A stretch of DNA of 64,000 nucleotides from Limanda limanda (lineage: Eukaryota > Chordata > Actinopteri > Pleuronectiformes > Pleuronectidae), in contig NW_026870438.1 in the NCBI RefSeq assembly GCF_963576545.1, positions 186,001 to 250,000 of the forward strand. Direction: 5' to 3'. The position numbers and the translations under genes were made by a program. This document shows positions 62,350-64,000 of this stretch, in pieces; positions within the stretch are counted from its first letter, which is position 1, and each line of letters begins with the position of its first letter. Under the pieces are notes generated by a model. That model was not told the DNA's origin. It made no database searches and saw only the letters and a list, made by a program, of their open reading frames with translations.

Positions 62350-64000
62350 GAAGGGTTAGGGTTAGGGTTAGGGATGAAAGCACATAGGAGAAAGAGATAT
62401 TCTTGAATAACTTTTTTTGTGAAGGTCGGAGAGACTTGGAAAGTGGTTGCATCTGGACTAATTTGGGTCCTGCGGATCGATTGGTACCATCCCCGAGCTT
62501 GTACGACCTTCGGAAGAGGTCGACCGACGAAATTCCCCCAAATCTGAGGAGATATTCTTGAATAACTTTTTTTGTGAAGGTCGGAGAGACTTGCAAGTAG
62601 GCTCTACCCCCACTAAATGGGGTAGCGCGCATCGATCGGTACCATCCTTGAGCTTCTCCGACTTTCGGAAGGGTTAGGGTTAGGGTTAGGGATGAAAGCA
62701 CATAGGAGAAAGAGATATTCTTGAATAACTTTTTTTGTGAAGGTCGGAGAGACTTGCAAGTAGGCTCTACTCCCACTAAATGGGGTAGCGCGCATCGATC
62801 GGTACCATCCTTGAGCTTCTCCGACTTTCGGAAGGGTTAGGGTTAGGGTTAGGGATGAAAGCACATAGGAGAAAGAGATATTCTTGAATAACTTTTTTTG
62901 TGAAGGTCGGAGAGACTTGCAAGTAGGCTTTACCCCCACTAAATGGGGTAGCGCGCATCGATCGGTACCATCCTTGAGCTTCTCCGACTTTCGGAAGGGT
63001 TAGGGTTAGGGTTAGGGATGAAAGCACGTAGGAGAAAGAGATATTCTTGAATAACTTTTTTTGTGAAGGTCGGAGAGACTTGAAAAGTGGTTGCATCTGG
63101 ACTAATTTGGGTCCTGCGGATCGATTGGTACCATCCCCGAGCTTGTACGACCTTCGGAAGAGGTCGACCGACGAAATTCCCCCAAATCTGAGGAGATATT
63201 CTTGAATAACTTTTTTTGTGAAGGTCAGAGAGACTTGCAAGTAGGCTCTACCCCCACTAAATGGGGTTGCGCGCATCGATCGGTACCATCCTTGAGCTTT
63301 TCCGACTTTCGGAAGGGTTAGGGTTAGGGTTAGGGATGAAAGCACATAGGAGAAAGAGATATTCTTGAATAACTTTTTTTGTGAAGGTCGGAGAGACTTG
63401 CAAGTAGGCTCTACCCCCACTAAATGGGGTAACGCGCATCGATTGGTACCATCCTTGAGCTTCTCCGACTTTCGGAAGGGTTAGGGTTAGGGTTAGGGAT
63501 GAAAGCACATAGGAGAAAGAGATATTCTTGAATAACTTTTTTTGTGAAGGTCGGAGAGACTTGCAAGTAGGCTCTACCCCCACTAAATGGGGTAGCGCGC
63601 ATCGATCGGTACCATCCTTGAGCTTCTCCGACTTTCGGAAGGGTTAGGGTTAGGGTTAGGGATGAAAGCACATAGGAGAAAGAAATATTCTTGAATAACT
63701 TTTTTTGTGAAGGTCGGAGAGACTTGGAAAGTAGTTGCATCTGGACTAATTTGGGTCCTGCGGATCGATTGGTACCATCCCCGAGCTTGTACGACCTTCG
63801 GAAGAGGTCGACCGACGAAATTCCCCCAAATCTGAGGAGATATTCTTGAATAACTTTTTTTGTGAAGGTCGGAGAGACTTGCAAGTAGGCTCTACCCCCA
63901 CTAAATGGGGTAGCGCGCATCGATCGGTACCATCCTTGAGCTTCTCCGACTTTCGGAAGGGTTAGGGTTAGGGTTAGGGATGAAAGCACATAGGAGAAAG
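62350..64000 (+). repeat. Partial third copy of the domain 3 block (right edge)
   Basis: This segment matches 54.0-55.66 kb at an offset of 8,338 bp, and therefore also 45.03-46.68 kb. Shared rare variants include GGCTTTACC, CACGTAGG, GGTCAGAG, GAGCTTTTCC, GGGGTAACGCGCATCGATTGG and AAAGAAATATTC with GTAGTTGCATC. The copy is still matching when the window ends. Confidence 0.88.
63881..64000 (+). repeat. Truncated monomer A at right edge
   Basis: The last unit has a full head and telomeric core and stops just before its tail. The array continues to the right. Confidence 0.95.

Larger units (their letters stand above)
1..64000 (+). repeat. Composite A/B satellite array with embedded TTAGGG tracts
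   Basis: The whole window consists of two alternating monomers, A (163 bp, or 157 and occasionally fewer) and B (155 bp), all in the same orientation, with no stretch of unique sequence. Unit starts can be stepped through without a break from B at 50 to the truncated A at 63881. Spacings of 163, 318, 481, 799 and 1,117 bp, with 6-bp deficits, account for every interval. No rRNA, tRNA, transposase or recognisable protein domain is present. The telomeric motif and multi-scale higher-order structure are typical of eukaryotic subtelomeric or heterochromatic satellites. A centromeric or B-chromosome satellite is an alternative that the sequence cannot exclude. Confidence 0.98.
41000..64000 (+). 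repeat. Array domain 3 (A-runs of 3 common)
   Basis: From about 41 kb the ATGCCCGAG form of B no longer occurs (last at about 41009) and GTAAAGG tails are absent. A-runs of three become frequent. New variants include CACGTAGG, GAGCTTTTCC, CATCGATTGG, GGGGTAGCACGC, TTCGAAAG and AAAGAAATATTC. The domain is mostly two copies of one 8,980-bp block plus a partial third. Confidence 0.8.

Noticed and set aside
1..64000. CRISPR array
   Set aside because: The repeats are 155-163 bp and there are no unique spacers; the intervals between conserved tails are themselves two recurrent sequences. No cas genes are present.
1..64000. Ribosomal DNA spacer repeats
   Set aside because: No rRNA sequence appears anywhere in 64 kb.
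1..64000. Transposable element or its terminal repeats
   Set aside because: There is no transposase, reverse transcriptase, terminal repeat pair or target-site duplication; every unit is joined head to tail in one orientation.

Overview
This window is one uninterrupted tandem-repeat (satellite) array with no recognisable gene. About 400 head-to-tail monomers fill all 64,000 bases in one orientation. There are two monomer types. Monomer A is usually 163 bp and carries an embedded vertebrate-type telomeric tract on the + strand, (TTAGGG)3. Monomer B is 155 bp and carries no telomeric tract. Counting by unit spacing gives roughly 268 A and 132 B, close to 2:1. The TTAGGG tract, the higher-order satellite structure and the absence of genes point to a eukaryotic chromosome, most likely a subtelomeric or other heterochromatic region. 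TTAGGG telomeres occur in animals, many fungi and many protists, so the taxon cannot be fixed from this sequence. If the tracts keep the orientation of the terminal telomere, the chromosome end lies to the right.

Monomer anatomy. A is a 79-bp head, a 40-bp telomeric core and a 44-bp tail. B is a 79-bp head, an unrelated 32-bp core and the same 44-bp tail. The two heads align without gaps at about 56/79 positions (71%), while the tails are essentially identical. B never follows B directly; between successive B units lies a run of one to five A units. The commonest modules are AAB (481 bp) and AB (318 bp). Many A units differ by exactly 6 bp, one TTAGGG unit. A units come in two main flavours: A1 (GGGGTTGCGC), which typically follows B, and A2 (GGGGTAGCGC), which typically precedes B.

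Layout. Three domains can be told apart by diagnostic variants. Domain 1 (1 to about 24.85 kb) has A-runs of 1, 2 or 4 only, and contains large near-identical repeats at offsets of 7,020, 10,381, 11,979 and 2,554 bp. Domain 2 (about 24.85 to 41 kb) is more heterogeneous, with local duplications at offsets of 1,431, 3,204 and 2,874 bp. Domain 3 (about 41 to 64 kb) is rich in A-runs of 3 and is built on an 8,980-bp direct tandem duplication, with a third partial copy running off the right edge. This looks like repeated unequal exchange or block amplification, with homogenisation restricted to neighbouring units.

Long open frames exist, mainly on the minus strand, but they follow from the AB dimer being 318 bp (106 codons). 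They shift frame at every AA junction, overlap each other by one A unit, and resemble no known protein. I do not annotate them as genes.
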